NCBI GenBank assembly: GCA_018432315.1
Contig: JAHDLB010000002.1
Span: 124,001-188,000, forward strand
From: Anaerolineae bacterium
GTDB taxonomy: Bacteria > Chloroflexota > Anaerolineae > Aggregatilineales > Aggregatilineaceae
Reading direction: 5' to 3'
DNA length: 64,000 nt
Shown: one piece after another, positions 33,821-41,158 of the stretch
Layout: each line of letters opens with the position of its first letter
Numbering within the stretch: the stretch's first letter is position 1
The notes under the pieces: model-generated
The model's input: only the letters and a program-made list of their open reading frames with translations
What the model was told of the DNA's origin: nothing
Databases searched by the model: none
Translations under genes and position numbers: made by a program

Positions 33821-33898
33821 GTTCGCCACCTTTCCGGCCCCTCTCTTGAGCGAGCCTGCCTGGGGTCACCCTCACAGTCGAGCGATGCTGATGGAGAA

Positions 33899-33904
33899 AT
33901 TGTA
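33899..33904 (-). promoter_or_regulatory. Extended -10 for the hypothetical gene
   Basis: On the minus strand TGG followed by TACAAT (33899-33904) makes an extended -10. No good -35 is found upstream, as allowed for that promoter type. Confidence 0.4.
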
Positions 33905-33982
33905 CCACGAGATGATGCACCTTCCCTCGGCGGGACGCGGCTCATGACGCGTTCGGCCAGCGCGCAATGTGATCTCCGGCAC

Positions 33983-34012
33983 TTGAACCCCCGCGCCGCA
34001 ATTCTGTATACT
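33983..34012 (+). promoter_or_regulatory. Promoter of the Rieske-like gene
   Basis: TTGAAC (33983-33988), 18 bases, TATACT (34007-34012). An AGAGGAGG ribosome site lies just before the ATG at 34072. Confidence 0.7.
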
Positions 34013-34071
34013 GAGATCAGGATACCGTCCCGCATGTCTCACCCAGTCCGTTCGAGTGAGAGGAGGACACC

Positions 34072-34407
34072 ATGGCCGCCGCGTTGGAAGGATACGTCTT
34101 CGCGTGCCCGGTTGCGGACGTGCCGGTTCGCGGCAAGAAAACGGTCCACGTCGGCGAGACGCGCGTGCTGATCGTGGCGTGCGAGTCGGGCATGTATGCG
34201 ATCGAGGACCGCTGCCCGCAAACGGGCCGCCCTATCGCCCACGGCAAAGTGATCGACTGCGTGATCACGTCGCCGGCTACCGGCGCCGAATATGACCTGC
34301 GGACAGGCCAGTATATCGGTGGCGGCCTGTCGCCCCTCCAGTCCGAGCGCCTGCGCACGTTTCCGTTGAAGGTAGACGGCAGCAAGGTCTACCTTCTCGT
34401 CGCCTGA
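34072..34407 (+). CDS. Rieske-fold protein with degenerate cluster site
   Basis: 111 residues matching a small Rieske [2Fe-2S] ferredoxin in overall layout: strand-rich start, [16 protein letters not shown], then [13 protein letters not shown]. The cluster box C-x-H...C-x-x-H is broken. The first box reads CPQ instead of CPH, and the second reads SPAT instead of CPxH, so Cys becomes Ser and His becomes Thr. Only the first Cys remains, plus a displaced Cys at DCVIT. The codons are clear (CAA, TCG, ACC), so this is not a frameshift. It has its own promoter and terminator and seems to be maintained. A redox role is doubtful. Confidence 0.8.
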   Translation: MAAALEGYVFACPVADVPVRGKKTVHVGETRVLIVACESGMYAIEDRCPQTGRPIAHGKVIDCVITSPATGAEYDLRTGQYIGGGLSPLQSERLRTFPLKVDGSKVYLLVA

Positions 34408-34430
34408 CCCTGCCAGCTCATCCGCGTCTC

Positions 34431-34464
34431 AAGGCCCGCGCCCCACCCCGGCGCGGGCCTTTTT
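34431..34464 (+). terminator. Intrinsic terminator after the Rieske-like gene
   Basis: A perfect 12-base-pair stem, 34431-34442 with 34450-34461, with a seven-base loop and TTTTT following. One of the clearest terminators in the window. Confidence 0.93.
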
Positions 34465-34492
34465 GTTGGGATGCGGCGCGGTTGCCTATAAT
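34463..34492 (+). promoter_or_regulatory. glpK promoter overlapping the terminator tail
   Basis: TTGTTG (34463-34468) uses the end of the terminator T-run; TATAAT is at 34487-34492 after 18 bases. The start would be near 34499, 34 bases upstream of glpK. Confidence 0.65.
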
Positions 34493-34532
34493 AAGGCGCA
34501 GAGCGGGACCCATTTTTTACGAAAGGCGGCTG

Positions 34533-36032
34533 ATGATGGCGAAGTATATTTTGGCGCTGGACCAGGGCACGACCAGCTCGCGCGCGATCCTGTTCGACGA
34601 AACCGGCCAGCCGGTGGTCATCGAGCAGCAGGAATTCGAGCAGATTTTCCCCCGGCCCGGCTGGGTCGAGCACGATCCGCGCGACATCTGGCGCTCGCAG
34701 CGCGACGTGGCCCGCGCCGTGCTCGACCGGCAGGGCGTCAGCGCGTCGGACGTGGCGGCGATCGGCATCACCAACCAGCGCGAGACAACCCTGATCTGGG
34801 ATCGCGCGACGGGCGAGCCGGTCTACAATGCGATCGTGTGGCAGTGCCGGCGTACGGCAGCCATGTGCGACGCCCTGCGCGCCGAAGGCTTCGACCAGAC
34901 GATCCGCGAGCGGACCGGGCTGGTGACCGACGCGTATTTCTCCGGCACGAAAGTCGCCTGGCTGCTGGATAACGTGCCGGGCGTGCGCGCGCGTGCCGAG
35001 GCGGGCGAGCTGGCCTTCGGGACGGTCGATAGCTGGCTGATGTGGAACCTGAGCGGGGGCGCGCTGCACCTCACCGACGTGACCAACGCCAGCCGGACCA
35101 TGCTCTACAACATCTACACCGGCGACTGGGACGACACGATCCTGGCGCGGCTCGACATCCCGCGCAGCCTGCTGCCCCAGGTCCGGCCTTCGAGCGAGGT
35201 GTACGGCGAAGCGGTGTCGCACCTGTTCGGCGCGGCGATCCCGCTGGCGGGCATCGCGGGCGACCAGCAGGCGGCGACGTTCGGGCAGGCGTGCCTGTCG
35301 CCGGGCATGGCGAAGAACACCTACGGGACCGGCAGCTTCGTGGTGATGAACACCGGCGAGCAGGCCAAACGATCCGACGCGGGCCTGCTGACGACCATCG
35401 CCTGGCAGCTCGACGACAGCCCGGTGATCTACGCGCTGGAGGGCAGCATCTTCGTCACCGGGGCGGCGGTACAGTGGCTGCGCGACGGGCTGAAGATCAT
35501 CGACGACGCGGCGGACATCGAGCCGCTGGCGGCCAGCGTCGAGAGCGCGGATGGCGTGTATTTCGTCCCGGCGTTCGTGGGCCTGGGCGCGCCGCACTGG
35601 GACGCCTACGCGCGCGGCACGCTGGTCGGCCTGACGCGCGGCACGACAGGGGCGCACATCGCGCGCGCCACGCTGGACGCAATCGCGCTCCAGTCCCGCG
35701 ACGTGCTGGAGGCTATGCGCCACGACTCCGGCATCGCGCTCAGCGCGCTGCGCGTAGACGGCGGCGCGGCCCGCAACAACATGCTGATGCAGATCCAGGC
35801 GGACGTGCTCGGCGTGCCGGTCCAGCGCCCGGCGGTCACCGAGACGACGGCGCTCGGCGCGGCCTACCTGGCCGGGCTGGCGGTCGGCTTCTGGCGCGAC
35901 ACGGACGCGCTGGCCGACCAGTGGACCATCGAGCGCACCTTCGAGCCGCGCATGTCCGACACCGAGCGCGACGCGCTGATCGCCGGGTGGCAGCGGGCCA
36001 TCGAGCGCGCCAAAGCCTGGGAACAGGCCTGA
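34533..36032 (+). CDS. glpK: Glycerol kinase
   Basis: 499 residues, the normal family length. It phosphorylates glycerol to sn-glycerol 3-phosphate in the cytoplasm. The FGGY-kinase signatures are intact: the N-terminal phosphate loop [23 protein letters not shown], the glycerol-binding WQCRR, and [13 protein letters not shown]-terminal [15 protein letters not shown] and [14 protein letters not shown] form the nucleotide site. Start chosen at the first of two ATGs (34533, 34536), with AAAGGCGG upstream. No glpF or glpD is adjacent. Confidence 0.96.
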   Translation: MMAKYILALDQGTTSSRAILFDETGQPVVIEQQEFEQIFPRPGWVEHDPRDIWRSQRDVARAVLDRQGVSASDVAAIGITNQRETTLIWDRATGEPVYNAIVWQCRRTAAMCDALRAEGFDQTIRERTGLVTDAYFSGTKVAWLLDNVPGVRARAEAGELAFGTVDSWLMWNLSGGALHLTDVTNASRTMLYNIYTGDWDDTILARLDIPRSLLPQVRPSSEVYGEAVSHLFGAAIPLAGIAGDQQAATFGQACLSPGMAKNTYGTGSFVVMNTGEQAKRSDAGLLTTIAWQLDDSPVIYALEGSIFVTGAAVQWLRDGLKIIDDAADIEPLAASVESADGVYFVPAFVGLGAPHWDAYARGTLVGLTRGTTGAHIARATLDAIALQSRDVLEAMRHDSGIALSALRVDGGAARNNMLMQIQADVLGVPVQRPAVTETTALGAAYLAGLAVGFWRDTDALADQWTIERTFEPRMSDTERDALIAGWQRAIERAKAWEQA

Positions 36033-36084
36033 TCGCCCGCACGCTGCACCCCGCAGGCCGGGGCACGCCACGGAGAGGAACCCC

Positions 36085-36786
36085 ATGCAGCCCTATCGCG
36101 TTCCCCCCAACAGCCCTTACCCGCGCTGCGTCGATGGCCGGGCCGCGGAAGCCTTCGTCGAATGGCAGGCCGGGCGGTGGATCGTCAGCCAGCGCGGCGC
36201 GGCGGCTCGCGCCGAAAACGGCCCTCAATTTCCCGGCGCGTCGCTGCTCTTCGTGCGCGCGCTGGAGGTCGCCGGCGGGCGCGACCGCGAGTCGGCCTTC
36301 TACCTGACCGAGCAAGCATCCTGGCGTGCCGGGCTGGGCCTGCAAATCCACGTCGACGATCACCGGGGCGAGTACGACTTCGCCGCGCTCGACGACCGGG
36401 CGCTGATCGACGCGCTCGCCGGGCACCATAGCGGCTGCGGCTTCGCGGCGGCGGCGTGGGGCGACGAGGCGGAGGCCGTCGTGGCCGAGGCGAAGCGGCG
36501 TCACTGGCGGGTCCAATGCCTGGCCGGGCCGCAGGCCGGGCGCGGCGCGACGCTCAATTACCGGCCCGGCGAGACGTTCGACACCGCCGCCGCCGTCGCC
36601 GGGGGCGCGCCGGTCTTCAACCTGGACGTGCTCCCCGCGCGCCGCATGTTGGAGATCCTCGAGTCGCTGGGCGCGCTGCGCGGCTTTGCTGCCGACGCCG
36701 AGGCGTGGATGGCGAGCGCCTTCCGCGACGTGGTGACCCTGCTCGGCGGCGTGGCGTCGCCGGACGAGGTGCGCGAGCTGCGCTGA
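36085..36786 (+). CDS. Hypothetical protein
   Basis: 233 residues, cytoplasmic, with no membrane segment. A GAGAGGA ribosome site precedes the ATG at a normal distance. The N-terminal half has short beta-like stretches (GRWIVSQRG, LGLQIHVDDHRGEYDF). A central alanine-rich segment contains HHSGCGFAAAAW. No motif allows a functional call. It follows glpK by 52 bases with no terminator seen, so the two may be co-transcribed. The next gene is 38 bases away. Confidence 0.6.
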   Translation: MQPYRVPPNSPYPRCVDGRAAEAFVEWQAGRWIVSQRGAAARAENGPQFPGASLLFVRALEVAGGRDRESAFYLTEQASWRAGLGLQIHVDDHRGEYDFAALDDRALIDALAGHHSGCGFAAAAWGDEAEAVVAEAKRRHWRVQCLAGPQAGRGATLNYRPGETFDTAAAVAGGAPVFNLDVLPARRMLEILESLGALRGFAADAEAWMASAFRDVVTLLGGVASPDEVRELR

Positions 36787-36824
36787 GTGTCGATTGTTAT
36801 GAACCACGTGGGAGCGAGCAAATA

Positions 36825-37373
36825 ATGGGTATTTCCCGCTTGTTGGCCGGGCAGCACGTCCGCCTGACCGCCATCACCGACGACGATCTGCCGGCCCTGG
36901 TCCGCTGGTACGAGGACACGGCGTTCCTGCGCCTGTTCGACGCCGAGCCGGCCTATCCGCTGACGACCAGGCAACTGGCCGAGATCATTGCCGAGGAGCA
37001 GAAATCGAAGACGGGCTTCGTGTTCGCCGTCCGCCGCCTGGACGACAGCACCTTGATCGGCTACGTCGAGCTGGACGGGATCATCTGGTCGCAGGGCACC
37101 GGCTGGGTGTCGATCGGCATCGGCGACCCGGCGCACCAGGGCCGGGGCTACGGCAGCGAGGCGCTGCGGCTGGTGATCGATTTCGCGTTCGGCGAGCTGA
37201 ACCTGCGCCGCGTGCAGCTCACCGTGTTCAGCTACAACGCGAGCGCGATCCACGTCTACGAGAAGCTCGGCTTCCGGCGCGAGGGCGTCTTTCGCGAGTT
37301 CATCCGGCGCGACGGCCAGCTTCACGACATGATCCTCTACGGCCTGCTGCGCCGCGAGTGGGAGGGAGCGTGA
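36825..37373 (+). CDS. GNAT-family N-acetyltransferase
   Basis: 182 residues from the ATG at 36825; earlier in-frame codons overlap the preceding gene. The acetyl-CoA-binding motif A is visible as GIGDPAHQGRGYGSEA (Q/R-x-x-G-x-G/A), followed by the helix LRLVIDFAFGELN. Motif B (AIHVYEKLGFRREGVFREF) closes the fold as in RimJ/RimL and related enzymes. It probably acetylates an amine on a small molecule or a protein N-terminus; the exact substrate is unknown. It runs into the next gene after one base. Confidence 0.9.
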   Translation: MGISRLLAGQHVRLTAITDDDLPALVRWYEDTAFLRLFDAEPAYPLTTRQLAEIIAEEQKSKTGFVFAVRRLDDSTLIGYVELDGIIWSQGTGWVSIGIGDPAHQGRGYGSEALRLVIDFAFGELNLRRVQLTVFSYNASAIHVYEKLGFRREGVFREFIRRDGQLHDMILYGLLRREWEGA

Positions 37374-37374
37374 G

Positions 37375-38115
37375 GTGGCGCCCCAATTCCCGCCCCTGGA
37401 CGAGCCGTACCGGACGGCGCTGCGCGAGGCGGTGGACTTCATCACGGCGCGCTATGACCCGCTGGGCATCGTCGCCAGCGGCACGATCGTGCGCGGCGAT
37501 CCTGGCCCCACCAGCGACCTCGACCTGTACGTGATCCACGCCGCGCCCTGGCGCCAGCGGGTGCAGCGCCGCTTCAACGGTGTCCCGGCGGAGATCTTCG
37601 TCAACCCGCCGGGACAGGTGCGGCGCTATTTCGCATCCGACCGGCGCGACGGGCGCCCGATCACGGCGCACATGCTGGCGACGGGCGTCGTCGTGCTGGA
37701 CCGCGACCCGGTGGTCGAAGACCTGCGGCGCGCCGCCCGCGAGGCGCTCGCCCAGCCGCCCGATCCGCCCGCGTGGGCGCTGCGCTTCAAGCGCTACATG
37801 ATCGCGACGGCGTTCGAGGACGGGACCGACGTGGCCGACTCCGACCCGCTGAGCGCGGACATGATCCTGCACGTGGCCGTGCGCGAGATGCTGCGCTACC
37901 GGTTCCTGAGCGCCAACCGCCCCATCCCGCGTGACAAGGACCTGCTGCGCGACCTGGAGACGCTCGACGCGCCGCTGGGCGCGCTGGCGCGGGCGTTCTA
38001 CGGCGCGGAGACGTTCGCCGGGCGGCGGGCGCTGGCCGAACAGATCGCGGACGCTGTGATCGAGACGCGCGGCTTTTTCGAGTGGGAGTCCGATCCGCAA
38101 GACGTGCCGGACTAG
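37375..38115 (+). CDS. Nucleotidyltransferase-domain protein
   Basis: 246 residues with a GTG start at 37375, one base after the GNAT stop, and an upstream GGGAGGGA. The polymerase-beta-like core has VASGTIVRGD followed by the metal pair in TSDLDLYVI. The canonical GS is GT here, which is tolerated in some relatives. The rest is helical. It differs clearly from the nucleotidyltransferase at 13620, so they are not recent duplicates. Its stop overlaps that of the tandem-Nudix gene (shared CTAG at 38112-38115). Confidence 0.75.
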   Translation: MAPQFPPLDEPYRTALREAVDFITARYDPLGIVASGTIVRGDPGPTSDLDLYVIHAAPWRQRVQRRFNGVPAEIFVNPPGQVRRYFASDRRDGRPITAHMLATGVVVLDRDPVVEDLRRAAREALAQPPDPPAWALRFKRYMIATAFEDGTDVADSDPLSADMILHVAVREMLRYRFLSANRPIPRDKDLLRDLETLDAPLGALARAFYGAETFAGRRALAEQIADAVIETRGFFEWESDPQDVPD

Positions 38116-39101
38116 CGGATGACCGGCCACGCCGCCGGGCGCAGGATGTCGCGCCACAACTGCGCCATGCCCGGCAAAACCGGCCCGGTCTGCGCGAGGA
38201 GCGCCTCGACGGGCCGGAAGGCAAGCTCGCTGATCTCGGCGTGATCGGCGTGCAGCGTCCCGCCGGTGACGCGGCATTCGAAGGCGATCCCCACGCCGTG
38301 AATCTGGTCACCGTTCGGGTAATCGGACTCCATGCCCTCGCTGTAAACGCCGATCACGCGCACCGGTTGGACGGTCAGGCCGGTTTCCTCGTATACCTCG
38401 CGGATGATGGCGGCGGTCGTCGTCTCGCCCAGGTCCGCAAAGCCGCCGGGCACGTCGAGCAGGCCATCGTCGACGCGCCGCGCGGTGAGCACCTCGCCCG
38501 CTTCGTTGCGGATCACCGCCATCGCGCCCGGCAGGATGACCGGCGCGTGCCCGACGTGCGCGCGCAGGATGGGGAAATACGGGCGGCGCGGCGGGCGCGT
38601 GTGGACCGGCTCCAGCACGGCGTCACGCGGCGAATCCAGCGCGGCGCGGACCATCGCCCGGTACGCGGGCGGGAACTGCGGCAGCGCTTCGTCCACCCCC
38701 ATCCAGCACGCGGTGAGCGTCTCGCCGCCGTCCGGGTTGAGCTGTCCGCCAACCGGGCGGGCCACCACGCACACCGACCAGGGCTGTACCTCGTCGCCGT
38801 TGGGATACAGCAGGTTGTAGTCTGGGTGGCTGAAGACGCCCACCAACCGCTCGATCGTCACGTCCAGGCCGGTTTCCTCGCGCGTCTCGCGGACGGCGCA
38901 GGCGGTGACGCTCTCGCCCAGCTCCAGCGCGCCGCCGGGCACGCTCAGCCAGTCGAAATCGTAGCGGCGCTGCACCAGGATGCGCCCCGCCTCGTCGAAG
39001 ACCAGCATGGTGGTGTAAACCAGGTAGATCAACTGCGGGCCGACCTGGGCGCGCAGCCATTTCACGTAACCGTCGGCCAGGCTCTCGAACCGTTCCGACA
39101 C
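38112..39101 (-). CDS. Tandem Nudix hydrolase (two catalytic domains)
   Basis: 329 residues carrying two complete Nudix boxes (G-x5-E-x7-REUXEEXGU). The first is GALELGESVTACAVRETREE then TGL at about 56-78; the second is GGFADLGETTTAAIIREVYE then ETGL at about 215-238. Each is followed by the usual beta strands and SHPDYNL or SEGMESD loop, so both halves look active. Single-domain enzymes of about 150 residues are the norm. Possible roles are clearing damaged or signalling nucleotides. It is cytoplasmic, without an obvious partner, and convergent with the nucleotidyltransferase. Confidence 0.9.
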   Translation of the reverse strand: MSERFESLADGYVKWLRAQVGPQLIYLVYTTMLVFDEAGRILVQRRYDFDWLSVPGGALELGESVTACAVRETREETGLDVTIERLVGVFSHPDYNLLYPNGDEVQPWSVCVVARPVGGQLNPDGGETLTACWMGVDEALPQFPPAYRAMVRAALDSPRDAVLEPVHTRPPRRPYFPILRAHVGHAPVILPGAMAVIRNEAGEVLTARRVDDGLLDVPGGFADLGETTTAAIIREVYEETGLTVQPVRVIGVYSEGMESDYPNGDQIHGVGIAFECRVTGGTLHADHAEISELAFRPVEALLAQTGPVLPGMAQLWRDILRPAAWPVIR

Positions 39102-39191
39102 GATTGCACCGTCCTATCCTTGTCGCATATACTACGAGGTGAATTCTACCGGGACAGCGTGCGGCTGTCACGCTCAAACCAATCCGAGGTC

Positions 39192-39641
39192 ATGATGCAA
39201 CCCCCAGCGTCCCCTGATAATGTGACGTCCCCGGCCCTGAACCTGGCCGGCCTGCTCCCGCGCGCGGTGGCGCTCGCCATCGACGGCGCGATCCTGCTGG
39301 TGATGGAATGGCTGCTGCTGTTGGGCAGCGATGCGGCAGTGGGCGGCACCCTGGGCGTGGTGCTCGGCGGGGCGTATTTCTGGTTCTTCTGGACCGATCG
39401 CGGCGGCCAGACGCCGGGTAAAATGCTGATGAAGATCCGCGTGGTCAAGCTCGACGGCGGCCCGCTGACCTCAGCCGACTCGCTGATGCGCTATGGCGGC
39501 TACCTGATCAACACGCTGCCGTTTCTGTTCGGCCTGGGCTGGCTGTGGGCGTTCATCGATCCCCGGCGCCAGGGTTGGCACGACAAGCTGGCGCGGACCT
39601 GCGTGGTCGTGGTCGAGCCCCCGCTGGCCGAGGATGGGTAG
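39192..39641 (+). CDS. RDD family membrane protein (first of two)
   Basis: 149 residues; two ATGs (39192, 39195) are possible, with GAGG closer to the second. The RDD pattern is clear: a first helix with LPRAVALAIDGAILL, then WTDRGGQTPGKMLMKIRVV, and a final GWHDKLARTCVVV. Two to three transmembrane helices. RDD proteins are thought to transport or support ion transport in some bacteria, but many are uncharacterised. The next gene is a close relative. Confidence 0.87.
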   Translation: MMQPPASPDNVTSPALNLAGLLPRAVALAIDGAILLVMEWLLLLGSDAAVGGTLGVVLGGAYFWFFWTDRGGQTPGKMLMKIRVVKLDGGPLTSADSLMRYGGYLINTLPFLFGLGWLWAFIDPRRQGWHDKLARTCVVVVEPPLAEDG

Positions 39642-39740
39642 GCGGGCGAGGGGCGATGCTGCGATAATCCCTGCATATCGTTCCGTCATGTACGGTGTTA
39701 TAACGAGTGTTGGTTAAGCGGCAATTCAGGGAGGGAGATC

Positions 39741-40118
39741 ATGAATCAAGCAAGTCTGGTATCGCGCCTGGTAGCGTTAATCATCGATTCCATCATTCTG
39801 GCGATCATTGGCGGGCTGGTGAGCCAGATCGTCGGCAGCAATATCCTGGGCGTCGGGGTCGGCTTCATCGTCGGCGTGGCCTATAGCTGGTACTTCTGGA
39901 CGCGCAACAACGGCCAGACGCCGGGCAAGCAGTTGATGGGCATCCGCGTGGTGAAAACCGACGGCTCCGGGCTCAACGATCTCGAAGCGGTCATTCGCTA
40001 TATCGGGTACTACATCAACACGTTCCTGCTGTTCCTGGGCTGGCTGTGGGCCATTCCGGATGGCAAGAACCAGGGCCTGCACGACAAGCTGGCCGGGACG
40101 GTCGTCGTCAAGGCATAG
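39741..40118 (+). CDS. RDD family membrane protein (second of two)
   Basis: 125 residues with GGGAGGGA upstream. Same layout as the preceding gene: VSRLVALIIDSIILAIIGG, WTRNNGQTPGKQLMGIRVV, IRYIGYYINT and GLHDKLAGTVVVKA. It is shorter, starting near the first helix, and more divergent at the start. The pair probably arose by tandem duplication. Possible -10 TATAAC at 39699-39704. Confidence 0.87.
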   Translation: MNQASLVSRLVALIIDSIILAIIGGLVSQIVGSNILGVGVGFIVGVAYSWYFWTRNNGQTPGKQLMGIRVVKTDGSGLNDLEAVIRYIGYYINTFLLFLGWLWAIPDGKNQGLHDKLAGTVVVKA

Positions 40119-40145
40119 CGCCGTTCGTCCGGCATTGCCATCCCC

Positions 40146-40170
40146 CAGGGGCGTCCGCGCGGCGCCCCTG
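40146..40170 (+). terminator. Hairpin after the RDD pair
   Basis: CAGGGGCG (40146-40153) pairs with CGCCCCTG (40163-40170), loop nine bases. No T-run follows, so it is a weak terminator candidate. Confidence 0.4.
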
Positions 40171-40303
40171 TGTCGTCCCCCTGCCCGGCGGATGGGCGCG
40201 CGGGGCTATTTTCTTTATGCGCGGAATGCACTACACTTGGGATGTATCCACGCGCCAGGAGGCCGACCGCCGAGCCGTGCGGGGCGAAAGGAGCCGGTGA
40301 CCC

Positions 40304-40642
40304 ATGGGGTTTGTGTTTCTCGCGTTGTTCGCTGTGACGTTGTTCGTGTTGTATATCGCCATCCGGCGCGCATGGGGCCAGACGCTCTTCAACGGCGCGA
40401 TCGGCGCCATCCTCTCGACGGTGTTCGTCATGCTCTACGCGCTCACCTACGAGAACAACTCCGCCGCCCAGGCCATCCTGGCCGGGCTGGTGGTGGGCCT
40501 CGGTTTTTCGGTGATGGTGGTCATCATCGCCGTGTTCTTCCGCACCAATCAGCCCGGATCGGATGTCAAACTAGTCAGCCGACTGCCTCAGGAGGATATA
40601 TCCGGTGGACAAAGACATGATCATCGTCAAACGCCAGACTAA
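40304..40642 (+). CDS. Small membrane protein
   Basis: 112 residues with three predicted transmembrane helices (about 3-20, 30-48 and 58-80) and a polar C-terminal tail. An AAAGGA site precedes the ATG. The end overlaps the following PH-domain gene by 38 bases in another frame, so the tail residues past about 95 also encode the start of that gene. No family recognised. The overlap implies coupled translation of the pair. Confidence 0.65.
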   Translation: MGFVFLALFAVTLFVLYIAIRRAWGQTLFNGAIGAILSTVFVMLYALTYENNSAAQAILAGLVVGLGFSVMVVIIAVFFRTNQPGSDVKLVSRLPQEDISGGQRHDHRQTPD

Positions 40643-40991
40643 GCGGCGTCCCCAGTTCTGGCTGAAGACCATCTTCAGCCTGGGGCTGTGGCTGCTGTGG
40701 TGGCGCAATAATTACCTGGCCCTGACCAACCGCTCGGTCGTCCGGCGCAAAGGCGTCTTCACCAAAGAGGAACGCGCCGTGCCGCTCAACCAGGTGCAGG
40801 ACGTCTCGATCAGTTATGGCATTATCCGGCGCATCCTGGGCCACGGCGACGTGGAAATCGAGACGGCGGGCAGCGCCGGCACCGAGATCGTGATGCAGAA
40901 CATCGACAAGCCGGAGGAGTTCCGCGCGCTGGTCTTCGAGCAGATCGACCAATTCTACGACGACGATTCCCCCCGCGACAAGCGAGGATAG
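40605..40991 (+). CDS. PH-domain protein (YdbT/bPH2-like)
   Basis: 128 residues with a GTG start preceded by AGGAGG nine bases upstream. A hydrophobic stretch (WLKTIFSLGLWLLWW) anchors it in the membrane. The following strands match bacterial PH domains: NNYLALTNRSVVRRKGVF, then RAVPLNQVQDVSI and VEIETAGSAGTEIVMQNI. Such proteins often act in pairs with a second membrane protein and bind other envelope components. Coupled to the small membrane protein at 40304. Confidence 0.85.
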   Translation: MDKDMIIVKRQTKRRPQFWLKTIFSLGLWLLWWRNNYLALTNRSVVRRKGVFTKEERAVPLNQVQDVSISYGIIRRILGHGDVEIETAGSAGTEIVMQNIDKPEEFRALVFEQIDQFYDDDSPRDKRG

Positions 40992-41158
40992 GGCCGCCCG
41001 GACGCCCGGATCATGCGGTGGCCCGCCCGCCAAACCGCCGCCCTGCCGTCTTGTGGACGTAGGGTGATGGTTTGGCGGGCGCTTATTTCGGCATGTTAAA
41101 ATGAGACCAATTCGACCGAGAGCAGGCCGGGCCGGTTGTTGCCCGGCTGGAGCACCGT

